NCBI RefSeq assembly: GCF_000725485.1
Contig: NZ_JOAG01000015.1
Coordinates: 1-64,000 of the forward strand
DNA from: Nonomuraea candida
GTDB taxonomy: Bacteria > Actinomycetota > Actinomycetes > Streptosporangiales > Streptosporangiaceae
Direction: 5' to 3'
Length of the DNA stretch: 64,000 nucleotides
The position numbers and the translations under genes were made by a program. Of the stretch, positions 32,121 through 40,814 are shown piece after piece. The notes below the pieces were generated by a model that saw only the letters and a program-made list of their open reading frames with translations, made no database searches and had not been told where the DNA came from. Within the stretch, counting starts at the first letter, position 1. Each line of letters begins with the position of its first letter.

Positions 32121-33271
32121 GACGTCCCTCCCAGTCCCAGGCCGGAGGCGACGATGTGCAGCATCACCTCGGAGGTCCCGGCCGACAGGCGTAGGCCGGG
32201 CGCCTCGCGCAACATCCCGGCGACGACGCCGTCCCGGGCCGCGCCCGGCTCCCCGCGCTCCAGCAGCGCGCACGTGCCGTCGGCCTCCAGGCAGAGCCGG
32301 GCGGCCTTGGCGCCCAGCTCCGCGTTGAACCATTTCGACATGGCGGCCTCCTCGGCCGACAGCTCACCCTCGACCTGCCGCTCCAGCAGCCCCCAGGCGA
32401 GCAGCCGGCCAGCCGCCGCCTGCGTGCGCAGATCGGCGAGCCGGTCGGCCAGCTCTGCCCGGCCGGGGGCGGCCGTCCTGATCCGCTCGCCCGCGATGTC
32501 CAGCCACCGTCGCGCCTTGGCGTTGTAGTCGACGCCGGTCCGCTCGATCGCCAGCCCGGCGGAGAGCATGAACCACCCTCCGCCGACGGGGCCGAGCACG
32601 TCGCGGTCCTCGACGAACACCCCGTCGAAGGCGACCTCGTAGAAGGGCTCGGCGTTGAAGGTCTCCAGCGGCGTGACGCGCACGCCGTCGTCCCTCATCC
32701 CGACGACGAACAGGGTGATCCCCGCCTCCGCCCGCCCGGTCTCCGCGGTGCGGGCGGCGACGATGCCGTGGTCCGCCGACCGGGTCTTGACGCTGGGGCG
32801 TTTGACCCCGGTGATCCTCCACCCGCCGGCCACCCGCTCCGCCCTGGTGCGCAGTGACGCCAGGTCGGAACCGGCCTCCGGCTCGCTGTAGAGCAGGACC
32901 ATCGTGGCGGTGCCGGCCGCCAGGGAGGGCAGGTGCCGCGCCTTCTGCCCGGCGTCGGCCGCCAGCATGAGCAGCGCGCCGGCGTTCTTGACGGCGTTGA
33001 CGAAGACGGTGTCGGGGATGTCGTGACGGGCCAGCTCCTCCTGGAGGATCGCCTGGTAGGTGACCGGCCCGTCCAGCCCGCCGTACTGACGCGGCCAGTC
33101 CGGCGCCAGCATGCCCTCCGCGCCCAGCAGGCGGTAGGTGAGTCTGGGGTGCCCGTCCTCCTCGGGGGCGGCCGCCAGCGCGGCGCACTCCGCCCTGACC
33201 TCCTGCCGCCCGAGCAGGGCGGCGACGTCGTCGCGGAAGCGCCGCTCGTCAGATGTGAGCATGGGTTCCAT
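32117..33271 (-). CDS. Acyl-CoA dehydrogenase family protein
   Basis: 384 residues, full length. YSEPEAGSDLASLRTRA (flavin/substrate loop), ITGVKRPSVKTRSADHGI and GTSEVMLHIVAS at the end mark the family. In NRPS clusters such flavoenzymes put double bonds into carrier-bound aminoacyl or acyl groups. With the short paralogue and the free A-T protein, it may desaturate an aminoacyl-S-carrier. ATG 33271 has GAGGG upstream and overlaps the NRPS stop by 23 bp; ATG 33262 is an alternative. Confidence 0.82.
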   Translation of the reverse strand: MEPMLTSDERRFRDDVAALLGRQEVRAECAALAAAPEEDGHPRLTYRLLGAEGMLAPDWPRQYGGLDGPVTYQAILQEELARHDIPDTVFVNAVKNAGALLMLAADAGQKARHLPSLAAGTATMVLLYSEPEAGSDLASLRTRAERVAGGWRITGVKRPSVKTRSADHGIVAARTAETGRAEAGITLFVVGMRDDGVRVTPLETFNAEPFYEVAFDGVFVEDRDVLGPVGGGWFMLSAGLAIERTGVDYNAKARRWLDIAGERIRTAAPGRAELADRLADLRTQAAAGRLLAWGLLERQVEGELSAEEAAMSKWFNAELGAKAARLCLEADGTCALLERGEPGAARDGVVAGMLREAPGLRLSAGTSEVMLHIVASGLGLGGTS

Positions 33272-36200
33272 GGCAGTCCCTCGTGTACGCGCGCAGCCGC
33301 TGCCCCGTGTACCGGGCGATCGCCCCGGCGTGCGGCGGCTCCATCAGCTGGTAGTGGTCGGCGGGCAGGCGGCGGACGGTCAGCCGTCCCGTGGTGTGGG
33401 CCCGCCACCGCTCCGGGTCGGGCAGGTCGGCGCCGCTGAACAGGACGATGTCGCCGGGCAGCGGGCCGGCCGGGCGGTAGTCCCGCTGGGCGTAGGCGTG
33501 CGTCCGGAAGATCGACAGGTGGACGTCCCGCTCCGCCTCCGTGATGTCCGGCAAGCCCGTGCCGGTGGCCCGCTCGACGTACGTGCGGAACTGCGCCGCG
33601 CTGCTCTCGTCGTCCTCGTCCAGGCTGCCCGGCGGCGCGGTGTCGATGAGGATCAGCGGGCCCGTCCACCCGCCCTCCGCCGCCAGGCGCCGGGCCATCT
33701 CGAAGGCGACCGTCCCGCCGAACGACCAGCCGCCCAGCAGCGCGGGCCGCCCGTCCAGCTCCGCCAGGAAGTGCTCGGCCGTGCTCTCGACGCCGGTCAG
33801 CCACGGCCCGCCCTCCAGCATCGGCGACTGGAAGGCCGTGACGGCCACATCGGGGGCCAGCTCCCGGGCCAGCTCCCGGTAGCACAGGACCGACCCGCCG
33901 GCCGGGTGCACCAGGGTCAGCTCCGCCCGGGAGCCGGGCGGGGCGCTCAGCGTGACCCGGCAGCGATGCCCGGCCTCGCCGTCACGTCCCTCGCCGTGCC
34001 CCTCGTTGTCGAGTCCCTCGGTGACGTGCCGGGCGAGCGCGCGGATCGTGGGGGCGGCGAGGAAGTCCCGCAGCGGGACCCGCGTGCCGTGGCGTTCGCG
34101 CACCCAGGCGATCAGCCGCGCCGCGCCGAGGGAGTGGCCCCCGAGCACGAAGTAGTCGTCGTCGATGCCGACCTCCGCCAGCCCGAGCGTCTCCCGCCAG
34201 TGATCGGCCAGCTCGCGCTCCTGCCCAGTGCGCGGCTCGGCGGGCGCGCCGGCCAGGTTCCGCTCGGCGCGGGGCGCGGGCAGGGCGTCACGGTCGAGCT
34301 TGCCGTTCTGGTTCATCGGCAGGGCGGGCACGGGGACGAAGGCGGCCGGGATCATGTACGGCGGCAGGCTGCGGGCGAGGAACGCCCCGAGCTCGTCGCG
34401 GTGCGGCACGCGGCCGTTGGCCGGGACGACGTACGAGCACAGGCTCTCGCCGTCCCTGGCCACCACCGCCGCGTCCCGCACCGACGGGTGCGACCGGAGC
34501 GCGCCCTCGATCTCCCCGGGCTCGACCCGGAACCCGCGCACCTTGACCTGGTCGTCCATCCGGCCCAGATACTCCAGGTCGCCGTCCGCCCTCGCCCTGA
34601 CCAGGTCGCCGCTGCGGTAGCACCGCTCGCCGCCGCCCGGCGGGTACCGGATGAACCGCTCGGCCGTCAGCTCCGCCCTGTTCAGGTAGCCCCGGGCGAC
34701 GCACTCCCCGCCGATGAGCAGCTCCCCGGGCACGCCCACCGGTACCGGGCGCAGCCGCTGGTCGACGACGTAGGTGCGCGCGTCGGGGAGGCCGGTGCCC
34801 AGCAGGCTGCCGCCCGCCCGCGCGTCGGCGGCCGTCAGGACGCGCCGGGTCACGTAGACGGTGGTCTCCGTCGGGCCGTACAGGTTGACCAGGACGGGCT
34901 CCCGGTCGCCGTGGCGCGCGAACCAGTCCCGCAGCCGGGAGAAGTCGAGCGCCTCGCCGGCCAGGAGCACGTATCTCAGCCGCAGCGGCCGGTGGGACGG
35001 CGCGGCGGCGTCGGCGCGGTCGAGCCCGGCGAAGGCGGTCGGCGTCTGGCAGAGCACGGTGACGCCCTGCTCCGCGAGGAACTCGCGCAGCTCCTCCGGC
35101 GAGCGCGCCACCGGGTCGGGCACCATGACGAGCCGGGCGCCGTGCGACCACGCCCCCCACATCTCCCAGACCGACACGTCGAAGGCGTAGGAGTGGAACT
35201 GCGCCCAGACGTCGCTCTCGCGGAGGTCGAACAGCGGCCCGGCGGCGTGCAGCAGGGCCGTCACGTTCCGGTGCGCGACCAGCGTGCCCTTCGGCCGTCC
35301 CGTCGATCCGGAGGTGTAGATGACGTAGGCCAGATCGTCCGGCCGGGTCTCCACGCCGGGCGGGGCCGCCGCTCCTGCGGCGGCTTCGGGGTCGCCGCGG
35401 ACGCCGGGCGGGGCCGCCGCCGCGCCGGCGGCTTCGAGGTCCCAGCGGTCGAGGTCCACCAGGGTCGCGCCGGACGGCCGTACCAGGTGGGACAGCGCGC
35501 CCTCGCCGATGACCACCGGCGACCGCGCGTCCTCGAGGATCGTGGCGATGCGCGCGGCGGGGGCCGCGGGGTCGAGCGGGACGTAGGCGGCGCCGGCCTT
35601 CAGCGTCGCCAGCACGGCCACGGCGACCCGGACGGAGCGGTGCAGGCAGATCCCCACGAGGCTGCCCCGGCCCGCCCCCAGCTCGCGGAGCCGGTGCGCG
35701 AGCGCGTTCGCCCGCGCGTCGAGCTCGGCGTAGGTGAGCGTGTGCCGCGGGTCGGAGACGGCGGGCCGGTCGGGCCGTTCGCGCGCCCGCCGCTCGAAGA
35801 TCCGGTGCAGCGGCTCCGGGTCCGCGCACGGCCGGACGTGGGCGTTGCGCCCGTGGATCGCCTGCCACTGCTCCTCGTCGTTCAGCATGGGCAGCCGGCC
35901 GATCGGGCAGTCGGGCAGGGCCAGCGCGCCGGTCAGGAGCGTGGCGAAGTGGCGCAGCAGGCGTTCGATCGTGGCCCGCTCGAACAGCTCGGAGCTGTAC
36001 TCGGCCGTGACGGTGAGGCTCCCCCCGTCCTCGTGCCCGTCCTCGTGCCCGTCCTCGTGCCCGTCCTCGTGCCCGTCCTCGTGCCCGTCCTCGTGCCCGC
36101 CCTCGCGTCGCTCCCCCCGTGCGTCCTCACGCCGGTCCTCGCGGCCGTCCTCGCCGAACGTGACGGTGAGGTCGTTGCGCGCGGCCCGGGTGCGCTCGGG

Positions 36201-37376
36201 CAGCAGGGTCACCCGCAGCCCGTCCAGTTCCGGCGGCACGTCGATCTCCGCGCCGGAGTTGACCGCGATCTGGAACAGCGGCGCCCGGCTCAGGTCGCGG
36301 GCCGGGTTGACCGCCTGCACGACGTGGCTGAACGGCAACTCCTGGTGGGCCAGCCCGTCCAGCAGGACGCCGCGCACGCGGCGCACGAGCGTGCTGAAGG
36401 CGGGGTCGTCGCTCACGTCCACGCGCAGCGCCAGCATGTTCACCAGCAGGCCCACCGTGTCCTCGAACCGCTCCGGCGTGCGGTTGGCGGCCGCCAGCCC
36501 GAAGGTGAGGTCGTCCCGGCCGCTGTACCTGTTGAGCACGGCGACGAAACAGGCGACCTGCACCATGAAGGGCGTGCATCCCTGGGCGGCGGCCAGCCTC
36601 CTGACCGCCGCGGCGGTCCCGGCGTTCAGGCGGTGCCTGACGTGCTCTCCCCGGTGGAGCACGTGGCCGGGACGGAGCCGGTCCCGGGGCACCTCCGCCG
36701 CGACGGAGCCGTGGAGCCGGCGCTTCCAGTGCTCGGTCAGCTCCGCCAGCCGGTCCCCGGTCAGGGCGTCGCGCTGCCAGCCGACGTAGTCGGCGTATCT
36801 GCCCGGCGCCCCCAGGCGGGCGGGCCGGGCGGACCGCCGGGCGTTGTAGAGGGCGGCGAGGTCGTCGCCGAGCGTCCTCAGGGACCAGCCGTCGACGATG
36901 ATGTGGTGGAACGCGACGATCAGCACGTGGTCGTCCGCCGCCAGGCGCAGCAGCCGGGCCCGCACCAGCGGCCCGCGCCGCAGGTCGAAGAGCGTCGCGG
37001 CCAGGTCCGTCCCGGCCGCCGAGATCCGCCGCTCCCGCTCCGGCCGCTCCAGCGCGGTGAGGTCGGTGACCGTGAGGGGCATCCGCGGCTCGCCGGTCAC
37101 GGCCTGCCGGGGGCCGTCCGCGGTGTCGGTGAAGGTGGTGCGCAGCGTGTCGTGCCGGGCCACCAGGTCGTCGAGCGCGCCCCGCAGCGCGGCCTCGTCG
37201 AGCCCGCCGCTCAGCCGCAGGCCCCAGGTCATGGTGTACGTGGGGGTGCCGGGGTTCAGGTTCTCCAGGTACCAGAGCTGTTCCTGCTGGCACGAGAGCG
37301 GCAGCAGGTCCCGCCGGACGTGGGAGGTCATGTGATGGGTTCCTTGCTCGTGCTCGTGCTCGTGCAGGGAGGTCAT
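33249..37376 (-). CDS. NRPS module C-A-T-TE (terminal module)
   Basis: 1375 residues. The condensation domain (about 20-450) has an intact HHxxxDG (H157/H158, D162). A domain: YVIYTSGSTGRPKG, AFDVSVWEMW, LYGPTE, MDDQVKVRGFRVEPGE and NQNGKLDRD. Hand-read pocket D-V-W-C-L-A-L-V-Y-K, for which I know no close match. Thiolation: FVLGGHSLG. A type I thioesterase ends the protein (GGWSFGG) and releases the product. Six in-frame copies of a 12-bp unit (H-E-D-G) lie in the C-A linker region. The ATG at 37376 overlaps the upstream stop (ATGA). A second in-frame ATG at 37331 lies 45 bp on, in a duplicated start region. Confidence 0.9.
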   Translation of the reverse strand: MTSLHEHEHEQGTHHMTSHVRRDLLPLSCQQEQLWYLENLNPGTPTYTMTWGLRLSGGLDEAALRGALDDLVARHDTLRTTFTDTADGPRQAVTGEPRMPLTVTDLTALERPERERRISAAGTDLAATLFDLRRGPLVRARLLRLAADDHVLIVAFHHIIVDGWSLRTLGDDLAALYNARRSARPARLGAPGRYADYVGWQRDALTGDRLAELTEHWKRRLHGSVAAEVPRDRLRPGHVLHRGEHVRHRLNAGTAAAVRRLAAAQGCTPFMVQVACFVAVLNRYSGRDDLTFGLAAANRTPERFEDTVGLLVNMLALRVDVSDDPAFSTLVRRVRGVLLDGLAHQELPFSHVVQAVNPARDLSRAPLFQIAVNSGAEIDVPPELDGLRVTLLPERTRAARNDLTVTFGEDGREDRREDARGERREGGHEDGHEDGHEDGHEDGHEDGHEDGGSLTVTAEYSSELFERATIERLLRHFATLLTGALALPDCPIGRLPMLNDEEQWQAIHGRNAHVRPCADPEPLHRIFERRARERPDRPAVSDPRHTLTYAELDARANALAHRLRELGAGRGSLVGICLHRSVRVAVAVLATLKAGAAYVPLDPAAPAARIATILEDARSPVVIGEGALSHLVRPSGATLVDLDRWDLEAAGAAAAPPGVRGDPEAAAGAAAPPGVETRPDDLAYVIYTSGSTGRPKGTLVAHRNVTALLHAAGPLFDLRESDVWAQFHSYAFDVSVWEMWGAWSHGARLVMVPDPVARSPEELREFLAEQGVTVLCQTPTAFAGLDRADAAAPSHRPLRLRYVLLAGEALDFSRLRDWFARHGDREPVLVNLYGPTETTVYVTRRVLTAADARAGGSLLGTGLPDARTYVVDQRLRPVPVGVPGELLIGGECVARGYLNRAELTAERFIRYPPGGGERCYRSGDLVRARADGDLEYLGRMDDQVKVRGFRVEPGEIEGALRSHPSVRDAAVVARDGESLCSYVVPANGRVPHRDELGAFLARSLPPYMIPAAFVPVPALPMNQNGKLDRDALPAPRAERNLAGAPAEPRTGQERELADHWRETLGLAEVGIDDDYFVLGGHSLGAARLIAWVRERHGTRVPLRDFLAAPTIRALARHVTEGLDNEGHGEGRDGEAGHRCRVTLSAPPGSRAELTLVHPAGGSVLCYRELARELAPDVAVTAFQSPMLEGGPWLTGVESTAEHFLAELDGRPALLGGWSFGGTVAFEMARRLAAEGGWTGPLILIDTAPPGSLDEDDESSAAQFRTYVERATGTGLPDITEAERDVHLSIFRTHAYAQRDYRPAGPLPGDIVLFSGADLPDPERWRAHTTGRLTVRRLPADHYQLMEPPHAGAIARYTGQRLRAYTRDCHGTHAHI
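36024..36095 (-). repeat. 12-bp in-frame repeat (H-E-D-G), six copies
   Basis: CCCGTCCTCGTG on the plus strand repeats six times in the NRPS gene, followed by a diverged copy. It encodes His/Glu/Asp/Gly repeats near the end of the condensation domain. Confidence 0.9.
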
Positions 37377-37411
37377 GTGACGGACTCCTTGCTCGTCCTC
37401 GTGCCTGTGCT
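37322..37411 (-). repeat. 45-bp tandem duplication of the NRPS ribosome-binding and start region
   Basis: GGGAGGTCATGTGA occurs at 37322-37335 and 37367-37380, each followed on the plus strand by a GACTCCTTGCTCG-like stretch. Because 45 is a multiple of three, both ATG codons (37331 and 37376) are in frame. The outer one overlaps the stop of the preceding NRPS gene. Confidence 0.75.
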
Positions 37412-40400
37412 CGCGCTCGTACCTGTGCTCGTGCCTGTGCTCGTGCTCGCGCCGTTGCCGCCACCGTCGGCGGGCGGGGTGGTCCACCGGTCTACGTGCC
37501 GCGCCAGACAGGCGGCCAGCTCCGCCCCGGCGGTGTGGGTGCCGTCTTCGGCGCCGAAACCCGGTCCGAGCCGGAGCCGTACGTCCAGCCCGCCTCTGTC
37601 GCGCTCCATCTCCAGCTCGATCTCGTACTGGGTCGCCTTCGTGGGCGGCTGGACCGGCACGGCCGAGACGCCTTCGAGGTTCGGGCGCGGGGTTTCGCCG
37701 GGAGCGATGTTGAGGCAGGCGTCCCAGGGCAGCCGTCCCGGGCTTCCCGCCGCGGCGGCTATCTCACCGATCGGCAGCTCCTGGTGCGCGTACGCGCCGA
37801 CCAGGGCCCGGCGGACCCTGCCGAGCAGGACGTCGCGGTCCGGCCCGCCCGCGAGGGAGACGCGTACGGGCACGACGTTGACGAAGCAGCCGATGAGGCG
37901 CTCGGTCTCGGGGAGGTCGCGTCCCGCCATCGGGATCGCCACGACCACGTCCGTCCGCCCGGTGTGCTCGTGCAGCGCGGCGGCGAAGGCGGCCAGCAGC
38001 GCCGTCGGCAGGGTGTGCCCGCCGGCGCGCAGGCGCGTCATGAGGGCGGCCAGCCGGTCGGGACCGATGCGCAGGTCCCAGCGCGGCACCACGGCTTGGG
38101 ACGCCCCGCGCCGGGCCGGACCCGGCACCTCGGGCAGCCCGGCCAGCGTCGTCCGCCAGTACGCGAGCAGCCGGTCGTGCGCGGCGGCGTCCCGCTCGGT
38201 GTCCAGGCGCCTTCTCGTGGCCTCGCCGAAGCCGCAGGGCAGCTCGGGCAGCTCGGGCGCCGTGCCCGCCGCCAGGGCCCGGTAGCAGCGGCCGAGCTCG
38301 TCGAAGAACACCTGGAGCGAGATGTCGTCGCAGATCAGATGGTGAAAGGCCACGGCGAAGAACCATCGGGACGCGCCCGTCCGGCTCAGCGCCACGCGGA
38401 CAAGCGGCCCTCGCTCGACATCGAACGGCCGCCCGGCCAGCTCGGCGAGCAACCGGACGGAGTCGCCGGACAGCCGGGCGGGATCACCGGGCAGCCGCGA
38501 GTAGTCGCCGGGCGGCCGGGCCGGGTCGCCGGGGTGCGTCCAGGCGATCCGCGGCTCCGGGTGGACCTCCTGGACGGGTTCGCCGTCCAGGAGCGGGAAG
38601 CTGGTGCGCAGCGCGTCATGCCGTGCGACCAGGTGCTCCACGGAGGCGCGCAGGGCGGCTTCGTCGAGCGCTCCGGAGAGTTCGAAGGCCCTGACGATGG
38701 TGTAGGCGTCCGAATCGGGGTCGAGCTGGGTGTCGAACCAGATGCCGCGCTGCGAGGGCGCGAGCGGGACCGGCCCGCCCGGTTCCGGGTTCTTCTCGTG
38801 CGAGGGCCGGTGCGTGCGTTGCTCGGCCAGGCGGGTCAGGCCCTGGATGGTGGGGGTGTCGAAGACGTCCTGCACGGTGAGGTCGAGACCGTCGCGGCGC
38901 AGCCGGCCGGTGACGAAGGCGGCGCTCAGGGAGTCCGCGCCCTCGGTGAAGAGGTCGGCGTCCGCTGCGGGCACGTGGCCGAGCGCCTGGCGCCACAACT
39001 CCGTGATCCGCCGCCGGACCGGTGGGACGTCTCCTCCGGCAGCACGTTCCGCAGCCCGGCCGGCGCCCGCCGCAAGGTCGCCGGTCGCCGTGGGGTCGGC
39101 GTCCGCGACGGGCGTGAGGGCCTCAGCGGGCAGGGTGTCCGCAGCCGGCAGGGTGTCCGCTGCGGGCACGTCCTCGGTGGGGAGGCGGCGGCGGTCGATC
39201 TTGCCGTTGCGCGACAGCGGCACCCGGTCGAGGGGGACGCAGCGCGACGGGACCATGTAGTGGGGCAGCCGCTCCCGTACGTGCCGCAGAACGTCCGCCG
39301 GGTCGAAGCGTCCTCCCGGCCGGGGCGCGCAGTAAGCCACCAGCGCCTGCCGGCCCTCCGGCATGGGCCGCAGGGCGACCGCCGCCTCGGCGACCTCCGG
39401 GTGGCCGCGCAGGACCTCCTCGACGGCCTCGGCCTCCACCCGGTACCCGCGGACCTGGAGCTGGCCGTCACGGCGGCCGAGGAGCACCAGCTCGCCGTCC
39501 GGCGTGAGCCGCCCGAGGTCGCCGGTGCGGTACAGCCGCCGGTCCCGGTGGGCGGGGTGCGGCAGGTAGGCGGCGCGGGTGGCCTCCGGGTTGCCGAGGT
39601 AGCCCGAGGTCAGCGCCTCTCCCCCGACGAACACCTCGCCCACCTCGCCCGGGGAGACCTCCCGCAGGCCGGAGTCCAGCAGCAGCAGCTCCGTCCCCGC
39701 CGGAGGCCGCCCCACGGTGACCACCTCCTCCTCCCCCGTGACGTCGCCGAACGTGACCGGGGCCTCCGTGGTGGCGTACAGGTTGGTGAAGCGGGCGGCG
39801 GGAAGGGCGGCCCGCGCCTGGCGCAGCAGCCCGGCGGAGACGGGTTCGCCGCTGAGGAACCACCGCCGCACCCCGCCCAGCTCCGCCGCCGGGTCTTCGG
39901 CCAGCGTCAGCAGCGAGCGCAGCAGCGACGGCGTGACCAGCATCCGGGTCACCCCGTGCCTCTTCAGCTCGGGCAGGAGCCGCACCGGGTCGCGCCGGCT
40001 GCCGCGCCGGGGGACGACCACCGGTGTTCCCTCCAGCAGCGAGCCGAAGATCTGCCGCACCGAGTCCGACGAGGTGAGCGCCGCGCTGAGGCAGGCGCGC
40101 TCGCCGGGGGCCGGCGGGTAGGCCCGCCAGATCTGGGCCAGCCGGGCGAGGCAGGCCCGGTGGGTGGTGACGACGCCCTTCGGCCGGCCGCTGCTGCCGG
40201 CGGTGAAGACGACGTACATCATCGCCTCGGCGTCGGCGGGCACGGGCCAGGACGGCCGCTCGCCGCCCGCCCCCGGCGCCGGCACGCACAGCCAGCGCCG
40301 ATCGTCACCCGCGCCCGCGGACAGGCCGTCGCCCGCGTCCGTGGACAGCATGACGGTGGGCCGGGCGTCGGCCACGACGGCGTCGAGCCACGCGGCGGGG

Positions 40401-40813
40401 GTGCCGGGCTCCACGGCCACGTACGCGGCGCCGGTGCGGAGCACGGCCAGGATCGCGATCACCGCCTCCGGCGTGGGCTCCGCCTTCAGCAGCACCACGC
40501 GGCCGGGGCCGGCCCCCCGCTCCCGCAGGAAGACCGCCAGTTCCCCGGCCCGCGTGCTCAGCTCGGAGAAGGTGAGGATCCGGTCGCCGGTGATGAGCGC
40601 GGGGGCGCCCGGCCGGCGGCGGGCCGCCTCCTCGAACAGGCCGGACACTCCCGTGCTCCGGCCGGGTGTCGGGCCCGGCCCGGGGGCGGTCGCCGGGCCG
40701 GGAGCGGTCGCCGGGCCGGGGGCGGTCGCCGGGCCGGGGGCGGTCGCCGGGCCGGGGGCGGTCGCCGGGCCGGGGGCGGTCGCCGGGCCGGGGGCAGGGG
40801 AGATGGCGTCCAT
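37373..40813 (-). CDS. NRPS A-T-C protein with beta-amino-acid-like adenylation pocket (initiation module)
   Basis: 1146 residues. A Pro/Ala/Gly/Thr repeat tail (1-50), an A domain (about 55-550), a carrier domain (GADS, S628) and a C domain with H824/H825 and D829 (HHLICDD). The A4 region reads TSSDSVRQIF: Asp235, which holds the alpha-amino group in normal A domains, is Ser249, and an Asp stands one residue later (D250). The hand-read code S-D-R-L-F-S-L-V-T-K shares D, S, L and K positions with the beta-alanine code VDWVISLADK as I recall it. The catalytic Lys is K538 (SRNGKIDRR). YATTE replaces YGPTE. Two PanD paralogues in the same operon could provide beta-alanine. Confidence 0.87.
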   Translation of the reverse strand: MDAISPAPGPATAPGPATAPGPATAPGPATAPGPATAPGPATAPGPGPTPGRSTGVSGLFEEAARRRPGAPALITGDRILTFSELSTRAGELAVFLRERGAGPGRVVLLKAEPTPEAVIAILAVLRTGAAYVAVEPGTPAAWLDAVVADARPTVMLSTDAGDGLSAGAGDDRRWLCVPAPGAGGERPSWPVPADAEAMMYVVFTAGSSGRPKGVVTTHRACLARLAQIWRAYPPAPGERACLSAALTSSDSVRQIFGSLLEGTPVVVPRRGSRRDPVRLLPELKRHGVTRMLVTPSLLRSLLTLAEDPAAELGGVRRWFLSGEPVSAGLLRQARAALPAARFTNLYATTEAPVTFGDVTGEEEVVTVGRPPAGTELLLLDSGLREVSPGEVGEVFVGGEALTSGYLGNPEATRAAYLPHPAHRDRRLYRTGDLGRLTPDGELVLLGRRDGQLQVRGYRVEAEAVEEVLRGHPEVAEAAVALRPMPEGRQALVAYCAPRPGGRFDPADVLRHVRERLPHYMVPSRCVPLDRVPLSRNGKIDRRRLPTEDVPAADTLPAADTLPAEALTPVADADPTATGDLAAGAGRAAERAAGGDVPPVRRRITELWRQALGHVPAADADLFTEGADSLSAAFVTGRLRRDGLDLTVQDVFDTPTIQGLTRLAEQRTHRPSHEKNPEPGGPVPLAPSQRGIWFDTQLDPDSDAYTIVRAFELSGALDEAALRASVEHLVARHDALRTSFPLLDGEPVQEVHPEPRIAWTHPGDPARPPGDYSRLPGDPARLSGDSVRLLAELAGRPFDVERGPLVRVALSRTGASRWFFAVAFHHLICDDISLQVFFDELGRCYRALAAGTAPELPELPCGFGEATRRRLDTERDAAAHDRLLAYWRTTLAGLPEVPGPARRGASQAVVPRWDLRIGPDRLAALMTRLRAGGHTLPTALLAAFAAALHEHTGRTDVVVAIPMAGRDLPETERLIGCFVNVVPVRVSLAGGPDRDVLLGRVRRALVGAYAHQELPIGEIAAAAGSPGRLPWDACLNIAPGETPRPNLEGVSAVPVQPPTKATQYEIELEMERDRGGLDVRLRLGPGFGAEDGTHTAGAELAACLARHVDRWTTPPADGGGNGASTSTGTSTGTSASTGTRTSKESVT
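40681..40788 (-). repeat. 18-bp in-frame repeat (A-P-G-P-A-T), six copies
   Basis: CGGGGGCGGTCGCCGGGC on the plus strand repeats six times with one variant, encoding the flexible N-terminal tail of the A-T-C protein. Confidence 0.92.
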
Positions 40814-40814
40814 G

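Noticed and set aside
40681..40788. CRISPR-like array
   Set aside because: The 18-bp units are contiguous without spacers and are in frame in an NRPS gene; no cas genes are present. The same reasoning excludes the repeats at 6982, 17932 and 36024.
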